From positions 186,001 to 250,000 of the forward strand of contig NZ_JAPIVQ010000007.1 of assembly GCF_026239675.1 (NCBI RefSeq): a stretch of DNA of 64,000 nt. The letters are read 5' to 3'. The position numbers were made by a program, and so were the translations under genes. Shown here piece by piece: positions 50,576 to 59,744 of the stretch (its first letter is position 1; each line of letters begins with the position of its first letter). Under the pieces are notes generated by a model, which saw only the letters and a list, made by a program, of their open reading frames with translations, made no database searches and was not told the origin of the DNA. Source of the DNA: Pedobacter sp. PLR. Its GTDB lineage: Bacteria > Bacteroidota > Bacteroidia > Sphingobacteriales > Sphingobacteriaceae.

Positions 50576-52171
50576 TTATTTCTTGTATTCAGCAGCCAAT
50601 TGAAGTGCTTTATAAGCATTCACTATACCACCGCTTATACAAAGGTCAGCAAAAGGAACTTCGTTCACTTTATCACCTTGTTCTACTTTCACTACCTGAT
50701 CTACTTTAACAACAGACTTCATAATGATGTCTTTTACTTCAGATGCGGTTAGCTGAGGATAGTAAGAACGAATCAAACCAGCCAAACCAGCTACAACCGG
50801 AGCTGCCATACTGGTACCGTTCAGTTTTTGGTATTTAGAACCCGGAGTCGTAGAATTGATGTTGACACCAGGTGCAAATACATCTACTTTAGTTTTTCCG
50901 TAGTTAGAGAAATCCGCTTTCACAGTTGCGTCATTCTTCCATCCTGAGGCACCAACAGTGATCCATGAAGCTGCAACACCACCATCCAGGTACTCCGGAT
51001 TAGGGAAATTCTGCGCTTCATCCAGGTTTTTATTATCATTTCCTGCTGCATGAACTAAGAGAACATCTTTTGATACTGCATATTTCACGGCATCATCAAC
51101 GATCTTTTTATCCCATGCATAGCCTTTTCCAAAGCTCATATTGATCACTTTTGCACCATTATCAACTGCATAACGAATACCGTTAGCCACATCTTTATCA
51201 CGCTCATCACCGTTCGGAGTGTTGCGAACAGGTAATATGACTACATTATCCGCCACTCCATTGATACCGATTTTGTTGTTTCTTTCTGCAGCAATGATTC
51301 CTGCAACGTGAGAACCGTGTAAAGCATCTGGTCCGGCAACATCATTATTACCATAGAAACGGTCTTTTACATCATTAGGATCATCCCCAACGATTGATCT
51401 TGGATCAAAGTCAATGTTCAGGTTGTATTCCACCTGATCTTTAAAGTGGTCATATCCACCCTTTACCTGATCTTCATAAAACTCATTGAAACTGGTGTTT
51501 TGCAATTGCTGCACCATGATTCTCTGAACGTTTTTTTCCATATCATTTGCAGGAGTGAAATTCTGGAAATCCGCAGCTGTAGGGTTTTCTTTACCTATCT
51601 TTTTCACCACTTCGTCAATTGCCATTTTCAATCCGGTATAACGCACCAGGTTTTCTTTAGCTTCTGCAATTTGCTTTTCAAATTCTGCTTTATTCTTTTG
51701 ATAAGCTTTAAATGCAGGAAGGTCTGCTGGTTTTACCGAAGCTGAGTCCAGGTTTGCAAACTTAGCATTGTCTCTGCGCACTAAGCGGGTCAACTCCAAA
51801 GTTTCATAATTGATAGAACCTTTATCCGATCCTAAGAAACTCCAGCCGTTTACATCATCAATGTATCCGTTTTTATCATCATCTTTTCCGTTTCCGGCTT
51901 TCTCTTTTTTGTTTAGCCAGATCACCTTTTTAAGGTCTTCATGTTTAATATCTACCCCACCATCTAACACTGCAACGATCACAGGTTTAGATTTCTTCCC
52001 TTTTAACAATTCGTTATAAGCTTTTTCGGTACTGATTCCAAAAGTTGAATCTGTATTAAGGTCCAGGTTCTGCCAATTTGGTTTTTGCGCTACTGACACA
52101 AATGGAACCATTGCCAATAAGGACAAACTTAATATTCCACGATAGCAAAAGTTCGCTTTCTTCATATTCAT
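50576..52171 (-). CDS. Subtilisin-like S8 family serine peptidase
   Basis: Secreted protease. A signal peptide (residues 1-29, ending FVSVAQ) is followed by the catalytic triad motifs: VIVAVLDGGVDIKHEDL with Asp70, DALHGSHVAGIIAAE with His near 287, and LNGTSMAAPVVAGLAGLI with Ser near 454. An insert of about 200 residues between the Asp and His motifs, with a charged coiled segment, is typical of long Bacteroidota S8 proteins. 531 aa. No type IX C-terminal domain is seen, so it is probably periplasmic. Monocistronic, with its own terminator and -7 box. Confidence 0.93.
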   Translation of the reverse strand: MNMKKANFCYRGILSLSLLAMVPFVSVAQKPNWQNLDLNTDSTFGISTEKAYNELLKGKKSKPVIVAVLDGGVDIKHEDLKKVIWLNKKEKAGNGKDDDKNGYIDDVNGWSFLGSDKGSINYETLELTRLVRRDNAKFANLDSASVKPADLPAFKAYQKNKAEFEKQIAEAKENLVRYTGLKMAIDEVVKKIGKENPTAADFQNFTPANDMEKNVQRIMVQQLQNTSFNEFYEDQVKGGYDHFKDQVEYNLNIDFDPRSIVGDDPNDVKDRFYGNNDVAGPDALHGSHVAGIIAAERNNKIGINGVADNVVILPVRNTPNGDERDKDVANGIRYAVDNGAKVINMSFGKGYAWDKKIVDDAVKYAVSKDVLLVHAAGNDNKNLDEAQNFPNPEYLDGGVAASWITVGASGWKNDATVKADFSNYGKTKVDVFAPGVNINSTTPGSKYQKLNGTSMAAPVVAGLAGLIRSYYPQLTASEVKDIIMKSVVKVDQVVKVEQGDKVNEVPFADLCISGGIVNAYKALQLAAEYKK

Positions 52172-52190
52172 ATTATATAGATGTTTTGTG

Positions 52191-52198
52191 CAAAGTTA
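52191..52198 (-). promoter_or_regulatory. Predicted -7 promoter box of the S8 peptidase gene
   Basis: TAACTTTG on the minus strand matches TAnnTTTG exactly and lies 19 bp before the ATG. It predicts a short leader of about 13 nt. A TTG at the proper -33 distance is missing. Confidence 0.5.
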
Positions 52199-52262
52199 AA
52201 TAATAATTGAGGAATGGTGTTCGTATCAAATATGCGACGATCACCTATATTATTCCGATAAA

Positions 52263-52292
52263 CGTAAAAAAGCCGGATAGAGATATCCGGCT
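52263..52292 (-). terminator. Rho-independent terminator of the methyltransferase gene
   Basis: AGCCGGATA (52271-52279) and TATCCGGCT (52284-52292) form a 9-bp stem with a GAGA loop. On the minus strand a run of six T follows. It lies about 67 bp after the stop of the uroporphyrinogen methyltransferase gene. Confidence 0.8.
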
Positions 52293-52358
52293 AATCTTAA
52301 AATTCAGGTTTAATAGTTATTTTGACAATACCAGGAGCTTAGTCCTCCGGTCTGTTGT

Positions 52359-53150
52359 TTATTGCATGGCGATCAACTCATAGAAATTTTTGATTCTGGC
52401 AAAAGAAGGATGTAAAGAGACGACATCACCAAATACCAATAGTGCAGGTGCGGAGATCTGATGATCTTCAATAAGCTCGGCAATAGTGTCTACCACTCCT
52501 ATCTTGATGTTTTCATTTACAGAAGAACCATTTTCAATTACGGCCACAGGTAATCTGTTTTTCCCTTCCTGCTGAAAAATCGCTGTGATCTCTCTGATTT
52601 TCTCAATCCCCATCAATACGACTACCGTTGCTTTAGATTTTGCGGCAACTTTCAGGTCCGGAGAAAGCTCTCCCGCCGCATTTGTACCACTCAATACCCA
52701 GAAGCTCTCGCTCAGCGTATCATAGGTCATTGGGATTTTATGTAAACCCGGAACTCCTAAAGCACTGGAGATTCCCGGGATGATTTCGGTTTGGATGTTA
52801 TAAGATTCTGCATAGTCCACTTCTTCAAACCCACGGGCAAACACAAAAGGATCACCGCTTTTCAACCTCACCACATGGCCAAAGTTTAAAGCGTAATCAA
52901 TCATCAGTTTATTGACCGCATCCTGAGAAAAGGAATCATCGTCAGATTTACTACCTACAAATATTTTAATTGCTTTTTCAGGCGCATGGTTTAGCAATGC
53001 TTCATTCACCTGTGCATCATACAGCACTACATCCGCTGTATTGATGGCTTTCACTCCCTTTAAACTGATCAGTTCAGGATCACCCGGACCAGCACCTACC
53101 AATGTAATTTTAGGTTCTTTTACACCATTTTCAATCTTGTTTAAAATCAT
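52359..53150 (-). CDS. cobA: Uroporphyrinogen-III C-methyltransferase (SUMT, siroheme pathway)
   Basis: Transfers two methyl groups from SAM to uroporphyrinogen III, making precorrin-2 for siroheme (cofactor of sulfite/nitrite reductase) or cobalamin. The motifs are KITLVGAGPGDPELISLKG, ADVVLYDAQV, the SAM loop VRLKSGDPFVFARGFEE and PGISSALGVPGLHKIPMTY. The frame extends to a GTG at 53192, but that GTG lies inside the predicted -7 box, so the ATG at 53150 (263 aa) is preferred. The Rrf2 gene lies directly upstream. The promoter carries a dyad shared with the yeiH-like gene. Confidence 0.93.
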   Translation of the reverse strand: MILNKIENGVKEPKITLVGAGPGDPELISLKGVKAINTADVVLYDAQVNEALLNHAPEKAIKIFVGSKSDDDSFSQDAVNKLMIDYALNFGHVVRLKSGDPFVFARGFEEVDYAESYNIQTEIIPGISSALGVPGLHKIPMTYDTLSESFWVLSGTNAAGELSPDLKVAAKSKATVVVLMGIEKIREITAIFQQEGKNRLPVAVIENGSSVNENIKIGVVDTIAELIEDHQISAPALLVFGDVVSLHPSFARIKNFYELIAMQ

Positions 53151-53191
53151 AGCCTTAGGTTTAAAGGGATTATATATTTGTATTGATGACA

Positions 53192-53229
53192 CAAATATAT
53201 AAAAAGACTATAGAAGTAGTAGACTTTAT
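53192..53229 (-). promoter_or_regulatory. Predicted promoter and operator of the SUMT gene
   Basis: TATATTTG (53192-53199, minus strand) matches the -7 consensus. Three bases upstream begins a 25-bp dyad (53203-53227) with arms AAAGnCTA and TAGnCTTT. The 13-mer ATAAAGTCTACTA (minus strand, 53217-53229) is identical to one in the yeiH-like promoter. No TTG lies at -33, where the dyad sits instead. Rrf2 is the candidate binder. Confidence 0.6.
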
Positions 53230-53243
53230 CTGAAAATATTTAT

Positions 53244-53681
53244 TTACTCTCTGAAATTACCATCCGTTTCGCGTGCAATCACATCTGCAATAGAGGTTTG
53301 CGCCAACACTTTTAGTGTAGCATCGCGTACATCGATAAAGGTTTTCCTAATACCACAAGTGATTTCATCATGGCATTCATCGCATTTGCGATAGAATTTA
53401 AGACTGGCACAAGGCACCATGGCAATAGGCCCATCGGTGATACGAAGGATGTCCGCCAGGTAAATATCACCTGGTTCTTTATTTAAGCTATAACCGCCAC
53501 CGGCACCTTTCTTACTATATAGATAGCCTGCATTACGCATATCCAATAGAATTTGCTCTAAGAATTTGCGGGGGATCATTTCCTGTTCTGCTAACCTTAC
53601 GATCTGCATAGGAGGATTTCCAGCATTTTTTCCGAGCGCAACAAGTGCCTTTATTGCATATTTAGTCTTCTTAGATAGCAT
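53244..53681 (-). CDS. Rrf2 family transcriptional regulator
   Basis: Winged-helix regulator of the Rrf2/IscR/CymR family, 145 aa. The helix-turn-helix is in the first ~60 residues (MLSKKTKYAIKALVALGKNA, then RKFLEQILLDMRNAGYL), followed by the wing SKKGAGGGYSL. The C-terminal part has four Cys in the order C-x8-C-x2-C-x5-C (PCASLKFYRKCDECHDEITC), richer than the three-Cys IscR cluster site, so iron-sulfur or thiol sensing is plausible. It sits directly upstream of the siroheme methyltransferase gene, suggesting control of sulfur assimilation. A perfect -7 box (TAACTTTG, 53686-53693) abuts the ATG, so the transcript may be leaderless. Confidence 0.92.
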   Translation of the reverse strand: MLSKKTKYAIKALVALGKNAGNPPMQIVRLAEQEMIPRKFLEQILLDMRNAGYLYSKKGAGGGYSLNKEPGDIYLADILRITDGPIAMVPCASLKFYRKCDECHDEITCGIRKTFIDVRDATLKVLAQTSIADVIARETDGNFRE

Positions 53682-54021
53682 AAGGCAAAGTTAAGAAAAA
53701 TCCGTTACTTTCTCATCAGGTAATAATTTGTCAGAAATAGCCGGCAAAGCAGTTATACCTATATAAACAGCCCATTATTACCAAATCACCAGGTATTTCC
53801 CTGCAGCTTTCCTCCATAAGCCGTCGCTTTACCGCCATTAGTGACTCCTCCTGTTTCTTTTAACCACAAAGTGTGGAACAATGCAACAGTTCTTGTTTTA
53901 GCATAAATCAAACAAACACTGATTATCAGCTAATTAAGGCACATTCATTGGTTTTGGCACCATTATGAACCTTATCTAATCGTAATTGAAACAAAAAGAA
54001 TTTAAATTTAAATATAGAGTT
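53682..54021. other. Divergent intergenic region between Rrf2 and a small secreted protein
   Basis: 340 bp without a supportable gene. It holds the Rrf2 -7 box at 53686-53693 and a small dyad CCACA-AAG-TGTGG at 53864-53876. No clear promoter was found for the rightward small gene. A TTG at 53986 in frame with that gene is rejected as its start. Confidence 0.45.
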
Positions 54022-54333
54022 ATGAAAAAGATCATCTTATCAGCAGCAATTTTAGCATTCGCAGGATTAACACAAGTAAAAGCAACAGACGTTAAAAACC
54101 CGGTTATCATTAGCGTTAAACAAGATAGCACAACAAAAACTCCGGTTGAATTGAAAGATCTTCCAGATGCAGTTAAAACTACATTGGCATCCGACAAATA
54201 TAAAGAATGGACTCCAGCAGCAGCATTCTTAATAGTAAACGCCGACAAAACTGAATTCTTTCAGGTAGATGTTAAAAAAGGTGACGAAGCCGCTTCTTTA
54301 AAAATCAGTAAAGACGGTGCTATTATTGAGTAA
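54022..54333 (+). CDS. Small secreted protein, PepSY-like
   Basis: 103-residue exported protein of unknown function. A signal peptide MKKIILSAAILAFAGLTQVKA is followed by a short acidic/polar region and a single compact domain (VELKDLPDAVKTTLASDKYK, AAAFLIVNADKTEFFQVDV). Its helix-then-strands layout resembles the PepSY-like periplasmic proteins common in Bacteroidota. A TTG at 53986 would add 12 residues ahead of the signal peptide; the ATG at 54022 is preferred. The last coding bases and stop fall in a perfect 21-bp tandem duplication. A terminator follows at 54385. Confidence 0.8.
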   Translation: MKKIILSAAILAFAGLTQVKATDVKNPVIISVKQDSTTKTPVELKDLPDAVKTTLASDKYKEWTPAAAFLIVNADKTEFFQVDVKKGDEAASLKISKDGAIIE

Positions 54334-54360
54334 ACCATCGCTATTATTGAGTAAACCATC
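54319..54360 (+). repeat. Perfect 21-bp tandem duplication across the stop codon
   Basis: Bases 54319-54339 and 54340-54360 are identical. The first copy contains the TAA stop of the small secreted protein, and the second repeats the same codons and stop in the 3' UTR. A recent slippage or duplication event is likely. Confidence 0.9.
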
Positions 54361-54384
54361 AATAAATAACAATTAATATAGTGT

Positions 54385-54419
54385 ACGAAAGCCGGATGTC
54401 CCCCGGCTTTCGTATTTTT
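54385..54419 (+). terminator. Rho-independent terminator of the small secreted protein gene
   Basis: ACGAAAGCCGG (54385-54395) pairs exactly with CCGGCTTTCGT (54403-54413), giving an 11-bp stem and 7-nt loop followed by ATTTTTG. It lies 52 bp after the stop and only 25 bp before the response-regulator ATG, so that gene must start transcription close by or depend on read-through. Confidence 0.88.
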
Positions 54420-54443
54420 GCTATAATTACAAGCGAGATTCTT

Positions 54444-55772
54444 ATGGCAAAAATACTGATTATTGAAGACGACCTTACTTTTTCGCAAATCCTGGAAGGC
54501 TTCCTGACCAAGCATGGGCATGAACCAACCGCAGTCAATGAAGTAAAGAAAAGTCTGAAGTTATCAGCCGAACAAAATTTCGACTTATTCCTGGTAGATT
54601 ACCGCCTTCCTGATGGAACAGGACTCGATGTTTTATCCCATATCCGGGGAATGGGGATGACCCAGCCGGTGATTATCATGACCAGTTTTAACGATGTCAG
54701 AACCGCTGTAAAATCTATACAATTAGGTGCCTTCGACTACATTACGAAGCCTGTAAATCCTGATGAATTGCTGATGATCATCAACAATGCTTTAGGTAAA
54801 AAAGAAAAACCCGCTACCGGCAATTCGATCGAACATGCCGATGCCATCAAAGGAAAAAGCAGCATCGCTGATAAATTATACGAACACATTAACCTGGTTG
54901 CCCCAACAGATATGTCGGTCATCATTCAAGGTGAAACCGGAACAGGTAAGGAATATGCAGCCAGAGCATTACACATGCACAGCAAGCGTAAAGACAAACC
55001 TTTCGTGGCGATAGATTGCGGTGCCTTATCAAAAGAACTGGCCGCCAGTGAGCTATTTGGCCATGCTAAAGGAGCCTTTACCGGCGCACTCAATGATAAA
55101 AAAGGTCAGTTTGAAGTAGCCAACGGGGGAACCTTATTTTTAGATGAGGTAGGAAACCTGAGTTACGAAGTTCAGGTGAAGATGTTACGCGCTTTACAGG
55201 AAAGAACCATTCAGCCATTAGGCAGCACAAAAAATATTAAAGTTGATGTCAGGATCATTACTGCAACCAACGATGACCTTAAAAATAGTGTGAGCAACGG
55301 TGATTTCCGCGAAGACCTTTACCACCGTTTAAATGAGTTTAAAATCCAGCTTCCACCATTAAGGGACAGGGGAAAAGATGTGGAATTGTTTATCAATCAC
55401 TTTATAAAACTTTCAAATGAAGAGTTGAACAGAAATGTTCAGCACCTTTCTCCGGCTGCAAAAGACCTGTTGCTTCAATATGACTGGCCTGGAAACCTGA
55501 GAGAGCTGAAAAATGTGATCAAAAGAATGGTGTTACTGACGCCAACTGAAACCGCAGAGATTGATTCTTTGCCGGAAGAAATGATCATTGCGATCAATCA
55601 GGTTCCTAAACCTAATGGTTCCGATCTTAAAGCCATCAATGAAGTCAACGAAAAGATGTTGATCATAGAAACCCTGATTAAAGTAAAATACAACAAATCA
55701 AAAGCTGCCAAATTACTGAATATCGATCGTAAGACGCTATACAGTAAAATGGAACGCTATGAAATAGAATAA
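54444..55772 (+). CDS. Sigma-54-dependent response regulator (NtrC type)
   Basis: Two-component activator of sigma-54 promoters, 442 aa. The receiver domain (1-120) has the acidic pair D9/D10, phospho-acceptor Asp52 in LFLVDYRLPDG and Lys102. The AAA+ domain has Walker A GETGTGKE (163-170), the sigma-54 contact loop GAFTGA (210-215) and Walker B LFLDEVGN. A Fis-type HTH closes the protein (YNKSKAAKLLNIDRKTLYSK). A GTG at 54381 in frame lies in the preceding terminator and is rejected; the ATG at 54444 fits the receiver fold. The hybrid kinase gene converges on it with a 5-bp gap, so they probably form a phosphorelay pair. Confidence 0.94.
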   Translation: MAKILIIEDDLTFSQILEGFLTKHGHEPTAVNEVKKSLKLSAEQNFDLFLVDYRLPDGTGLDVLSHIRGMGMTQPVIIMTSFNDVRTAVKSIQLGAFDYITKPVNPDELLMIINNALGKKEKPATGNSIEHADAIKGKSSIADKLYEHINLVAPTDMSVIIQGETGTGKEYAARALHMHSKRKDKPFVAIDCGALSKELAASELFGHAKGAFTGALNDKKGQFEVANGGTLFLDEVGNLSYEVQVKMLRALQERTIQPLGSTKNIKVDVRIITATNDDLKNSVSNGDFREDLYHRLNEFKIQLPPLRDRGKDVELFINHFIKLSNEELNRNVQHLSPAAKDLLLQYDWPGNLRELKNVIKRMVLLTPTETAEIDSLPEEMIIAINQVPKPNGSDLKAINEVNEKMLIIETLIKVKYNKSKAAKLLNIDRKTLYSKMERYEIE

Positions 55773-55777
55773 GCAAG

Positions 55778-58306
55778 CTACATCGCGCGGATCTGAGCAA
55801 TCAGTTTCTTTAATTTCTCTGATAAATCCCTAAGCATTTGCTTGCTGTTTTCATCAGGATTATCCTGTTTATGAAGGGCAATCTCCATCTGCCGGAAATC
55901 TGAAGCCAGGTTTTTGGAACCGATCTGTGCGATACGTCCAGCCAGCCTATGGCTCAGTAAGCTGAGCGTTGCCGCATCCTCATTTTTCATGGCCTGTTCA
56001 ATCTCTTCCAGATCATTTTCACAATCCAGGGAGAACCTTGTCAGGATCTTTTTCAATTGATCTTCATCATCAAAAGTCATTTTTCTTAGCGGAGCAAGAT
56101 CGAGTTCAATTGCAGCATCAGGCGTATGTTCCTGTTCTTCCGGTTTTTCTTCCCCGGCTTCTTTGGAAAAAGAGGTGGATTCCAGCTCTTCAGAGAAAAC
56201 TGCCAGCAATTCATTTTCACGGAAAGGTTTCATCACCAGTCCATCAAACCCATTGTTCAAAAGAAACTCTCTTTCGTCGGGTAATACCTGTGCAGTAATG
56301 GCAAAAATCTTAACACTGGTTCCCATTTTCTCCCGCAGCAGTCGACAAAGTTCTATACCGTTCATTTCCGGCATCCGCATATCCAGCAGGATATATTTTA
56401 AACCTTCCGCTACATCTGCCTCATGCAGGAGTTCCAATGGAGAATGGAAGCTTTTATAATCAATGTGGTTGCGTTCAAATATAATCGTGCAGAGCTCTAA
56501 AATCAGCGGATCATCATCGACTACCCAGACTTTAAATGGTTTCCAGCTCAACCTGTCTTTTGATTGAGACAAAGTCTCTTCTATCGGCTTCTCCGCAACT
56601 TTAAAAGTAAGGTAAACCGTGAATACACTACCTGCCCCCTCTTTACTTTTCACATAAATCCGTCCCCCCTGGGTTTCCACAAGAGACTTAATAATCGTTA
56701 GGCCCAAACCTGTTCCGGCCTGATGTAATACCTCCTGATCATTCGCATTAACCTGCTCAAATTCATTAAAAATCAGGGCTTGTGAAGCATCAGAAATACC
56801 AATACCAGTATCCCTTACCATAAACGTAAAATGCAGACTTTCACCCTGTCTTTTATAAAAAACAGATAAGACCACCTCCCCTTCATTCGTGAATTTAATG
56901 GCATTACCCAATAAATTATAAAGGATTTGTTTTAAGCGGAAAGGATCACCACTGATATATTTTGTTTCATGGAGGGAGATCTCTGTGAGTAGATTCAGGG
57001 ATTTCCGCTCTGCCTGTGGACGCATGACGAAGACCACTTCTTCCAGTAATTTAGCAATGTCAAAAGGCTTTTCTACGAATGTAAACTTCCCGGAAATGAT
57101 CCGGTTATAGTCCAACACCTCATTTACGATCTGTAACAGGTGCTCGGAAGAATGATAAATGGCATCAATATCCTTCGCTTTTGGCTTTTCCTGCTGACGA
57201 ATCAGCTCGGCATAGCCGATAATCGATTGAAGTGGCGTTCTGATCTCATGACTCATGTTGGAGAGGAAACGCTGTTTGGCCATTCCGTGATATTCGGCCA
57301 GATCTCTGGCCTGTTCCAGCTCATTCTTATATCGGTTACTTCGCGTAATATCGACCAGAATAAAATAAAGCATCAGCAGCATGAGCAGGAAAAACACCAG
57401 CATAATGATACTGATGGTAGTGATTCCTGTATTTACTACGTGCTTGGCCTGAATGCCATTGAGCTCAATCTGCGTCACCACCTCACTTTCCACCTTACGG
57501 AGGATGTCCAGCATCTGATTGATCAAAAGGTTATTTGCATTGGCCAGCTCCGCTTCTTTATCCAAAAACCGCGCACTGTTGATGCGTTGTTCTTTTTCAA
57601 TATTCCGGAGGGTCTCTTCCAGACTTTTAGAAGTTTTATCCTCATTTGAAAGGGAGATCGTATCTACTTTCAAATTCTTTTCATTGATAATCTTATAGGA
57701 TTTATTGTCTTCACTTTCCTTCTTTTTTCCAAAAAGGCGACCAAAAAAACCTCGGTTTTTATCTTCTGAGGAATAAATGGTCGTGGTAGAAGTTTGTAAC
57801 TGAGAAGCCAGAACGGTACTGTCATTCCCACCTTTGTTCACCAGTTCGCTCAGATTCTGCACCTGTGTGGAGAAAGATTTGTTGTTCACCAGTCGCTCTC
57901 TAACCTTCAGGTAATTGACAAACTGGTTGTCACGTTCCTTTAATAGTTTCTGAATACTGCTGATCCGCTGAAGCTGTACGGAATCTTGCGCATATAAATT
58001 AGATAAAGAATCCAGAGAAGTACGAAGCTCCCTGGATTCTTTTAAAAGTTTACTATAGTTTTTTGGATCATTTGAAGCTTGCGTTTTTTGCAATTGATCC
58101 AGCCTGCTGATTTTTAAAGAGATGAGGTTTACCATCCTCAGTCGTTCACTAGGCGTAGAAATGTTCTCTACGGTATTCAGCATTTCATTAAAAGCCACCT
58201 TACTCACCGCCCAGGCCATAATCAGCGCAAAACAGGCGAGTAAAACGGCTAAAATTACTTTTCCTTTTATCGCTTTAAACAAACTTTTCTTTGGGGTATC
58301 ACTCAT
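55778..58306 (-). CDS. Hybrid sensor histidine kinase with receiver and Hpt domains
   Basis: Membrane-bound multistep phosphorelay kinase, 842 aa. Helix 1 is near residues 14-38 and helix 2 near 300-325. The ~260-residue sensor between them is largely coiled coil with a charged repeat-poor insert and no known domain. HisKA follows with FLSNMSHEIRTPLQSIIGYA (His near 352), then HATPase with NLLGNAIKFTNEGEV, DTGIGIS and GTGLGLTII. The receiver has VWVVDDDP and YILLDMRMPEMNG (Asp near 640). A C-terminal Hpt has LLSHRLAGRIAQIGS (His near 786). The GTG at 58318 is rejected in favour of the ATG at 58306. It faces the sigma-54 regulator tail to tail, which is the likely phosphate acceptor. Confidence 0.93.
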   Translation of the reverse strand: MSDTPKKSLFKAIKGKVILAVLLACFALIMAWAVSKVAFNEMLNTVENISTPSERLRMVNLISLKISRLDQLQKTQASNDPKNYSKLLKESRELRTSLDSLSNLYAQDSVQLQRISSIQKLLKERDNQFVNYLKVRERLVNNKSFSTQVQNLSELVNKGGNDSTVLASQLQTSTTTIYSSEDKNRGFFGRLFGKKKESEDNKSYKIINEKNLKVDTISLSNEDKTSKSLEETLRNIEKEQRINSARFLDKEAELANANNLLINQMLDILRKVESEVVTQIELNGIQAKHVVNTGITTISIIMLVFFLLMLLMLYFILVDITRSNRYKNELEQARDLAEYHGMAKQRFLSNMSHEIRTPLQSIIGYAELIRQQEKPKAKDIDAIYHSSEHLLQIVNEVLDYNRIISGKFTFVEKPFDIAKLLEEVVFVMRPQAERKSLNLLTEISLHETKYISGDPFRLKQILYNLLGNAIKFTNEGEVVLSVFYKRQGESLHFTFMVRDTGIGISDASQALIFNEFEQVNANDQEVLHQAGTGLGLTIIKSLVETQGGRIYVKSKEGAGSVFTVYLTFKVAEKPIEETLSQSKDRLSWKPFKVWVVDDDPLILELCTIIFERNHIDYKSFHSPLELLHEADVAEGLKYILLDMRMPEMNGIELCRLLREKMGTSVKIFAITAQVLPDEREFLLNNGFDGLVMKPFRENELLAVFSEELESTSFSKEAGEEKPEEQEHTPDAAIELDLAPLRKMTFDDEDQLKKILTRFSLDCENDLEEIEQAMKNEDAATLSLLSHRLAGRIAQIGSKNLASDFRQMEIALHKQDNPDENSKQMLRDLSEKLKKLIAQIRAM

Positions 58307-58378
58307 TTTCACAAACACAATTTCAAATGTACAGATAGACCAGCAAGGAACCTGCCATGATCTGTGATTTCAGAAAAT

Positions 58379-59653
58379 TTAGCTGTTCCCAAACAAATAG
58401 AAAGCAATAATCAACGTAATGATGACATTAAACAACTGCGCAATCAGGAAGGCATACAATGGTTTTTTACTCTGATTACCGAACAAATCCTTAAAATTTG
58501 TCTCTAAACCAATACTGGTAAATGCCAATGCAAACCAGGCCCCCTGCAGGTTTTTTAAGCTGTCTTTCACATTAGCAATCGTCGCTTGGGGCAGGAAAAA
58601 AGAGAACAATAAAGAAGCGGCAATGAAACCCAGCACGAATTTAGGAAAGCGCTCCCAGATCACACCAATGGTTGGCTTCACCCGTTCACCATTTTCATCT
58701 TTATGATTGGTATAAGACCAATAGATACTGATCGCAAAAGCGGCGATCCCCAGCAATACATTTTGCGAGAATTTAACGATTGTACTGATTTTTAAAGCCT
58801 CTTCTCCGACTAAACTTCCTGAAGCTACTACCGCACCGGAAGTATCAATACTTCCACCTAGCCAGGCACCGGTTACGGCCTGCGGAAAGGAAAAATAATG
58901 GGCAATGTAAGGCATAAAAATCATCATCGGGATGGCGGTAATCAAGACCATCGAGATCACATAAGATAGTTTTTTGGAATCTCCTTTGATGGCTCCGGAA
59001 GTAGCGATGGCAGCGGACACTCCACAGATAGATACCGCACTGGAAATCATCATCGTCAACTCATCATCTACTTTTAATTTCCGGCAAAGCCAGTAAGCGA
59101 AATACCATACAGAAACCACGACAACCAGGGCTTGAATCAGCCCCAGAGAACCTGCTTTCAAGATATCGGCAAAGATGACAGTGGTACCCAGTAACACCAA
59201 TCCGATCTTTACAAAAAGCTCGGTAGACAGTGCCGAGGTAAACCATTTTGGAAGTTTGAAGAAATTACTGATGGCCAGGCCAATCATCAGACTAAAAATT
59301 ACAGCTTCCAGATTCAGGGCGCGCATACCGGAACTCCCTGCAATTAACAAGGCAATAATGGTGAGTACATAGACTACCGGAAAGCCCTTTAAAAAGCTTT
59401 TCACAGATTTGCCCATGATGAATGCACCTAAAGCCCCAATCACACTCATAAATACAAATTGTATTAAAATCGCGCTTAGGTTATTCAGCTGAAAGATTTT
59501 GTCGGTTAAACTAGCTGTGTTTTCCCATTTGAAAACAGGAATCGGTAATAAGAAAAAGAAAAGAGTACTTAGGATAACGAGTGATCCCAGGATCACTACA
59601 GCCCAGTCTTCATGAATTGGAAATTTGTTGGTTTTGGTTGAAATTTTGGTCAT
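58379..59653 (-). CDS. YeiH family (UPF0324) putative sulfate exporter
   Basis: Polytopic inner-membrane protein of 424 aa with about 11 predicted helices. The family core is seen in SGMRALNLEAVIFSLMIGLA, KIGLVLLGTTVIFADILKAG, SICGVSAAIATSGAIKGDSK and TGAWLGGSIDTSGAVVASG. The family is often annotated as a sulfate exporter; a member near taurine-degradation genes has been proposed to export sulfate. Here a sulfur role is supported by a promoter dyad shared with the siroheme methyltransferase gene. A leader of roughly 200 nt contains an intrinsic-terminator hairpin, which could attenuate expression. Confidence 0.87.
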   Translation of the reverse strand: MTKISTKTNKFPIHEDWAVVILGSLVILSTLFFFLLPIPVFKWENTASLTDKIFQLNNLSAILIQFVFMSVIGALGAFIMGKSVKSFLKGFPVVYVLTIIALLIAGSSGMRALNLEAVIFSLMIGLAISNFFKLPKWFTSALSTELFVKIGLVLLGTTVIFADILKAGSLGLIQALVVVVSVWYFAYWLCRKLKVDDELTMMISSAVSICGVSAAIATSGAIKGDSKKLSYVISMVLITAIPMMIFMPYIAHYFSFPQAVTGAWLGGSIDTSGAVVASGSLVGEEALKISTIVKFSQNVLLGIAAFAISIYWSYTNHKDENGERVKPTIGVIWERFPKFVLGFIAASLLFSFFLPQATIANVKDSLKNLQGAWFALAFTSIGLETNFKDLFGNQSKKPLYAFLIAQLFNVIITLIIAFYLFGNS

Positions 59654-59744
59654 TTATAGGTTCATTTATTTGTGTGTCGTAAATTAATAATTAATTCCTT
59701 AAGGATTGATCCCCAAAAACCTTGATTATCGGACTCCGGACAAT

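Noticed and set aside
53151..53192. GTG-start extension of the siroheme methyltransferase gene
   Set aside because: The GTG overlaps the predicted -7 box, so it would lie upstream of the transcription start.
54381..54443. GTG-start extension of the sigma-54 regulator
   Set aside because: The added codons are the terminator hairpin of the preceding gene and come before the natural receiver-domain start.
57140..57649. 169-codon plus-strand frame opposite the hybrid kinase gene
   Set aside because: Sits over the HisKA and sensor regions of the kinase, His/Gln-rich antisense wording, no promoter box.
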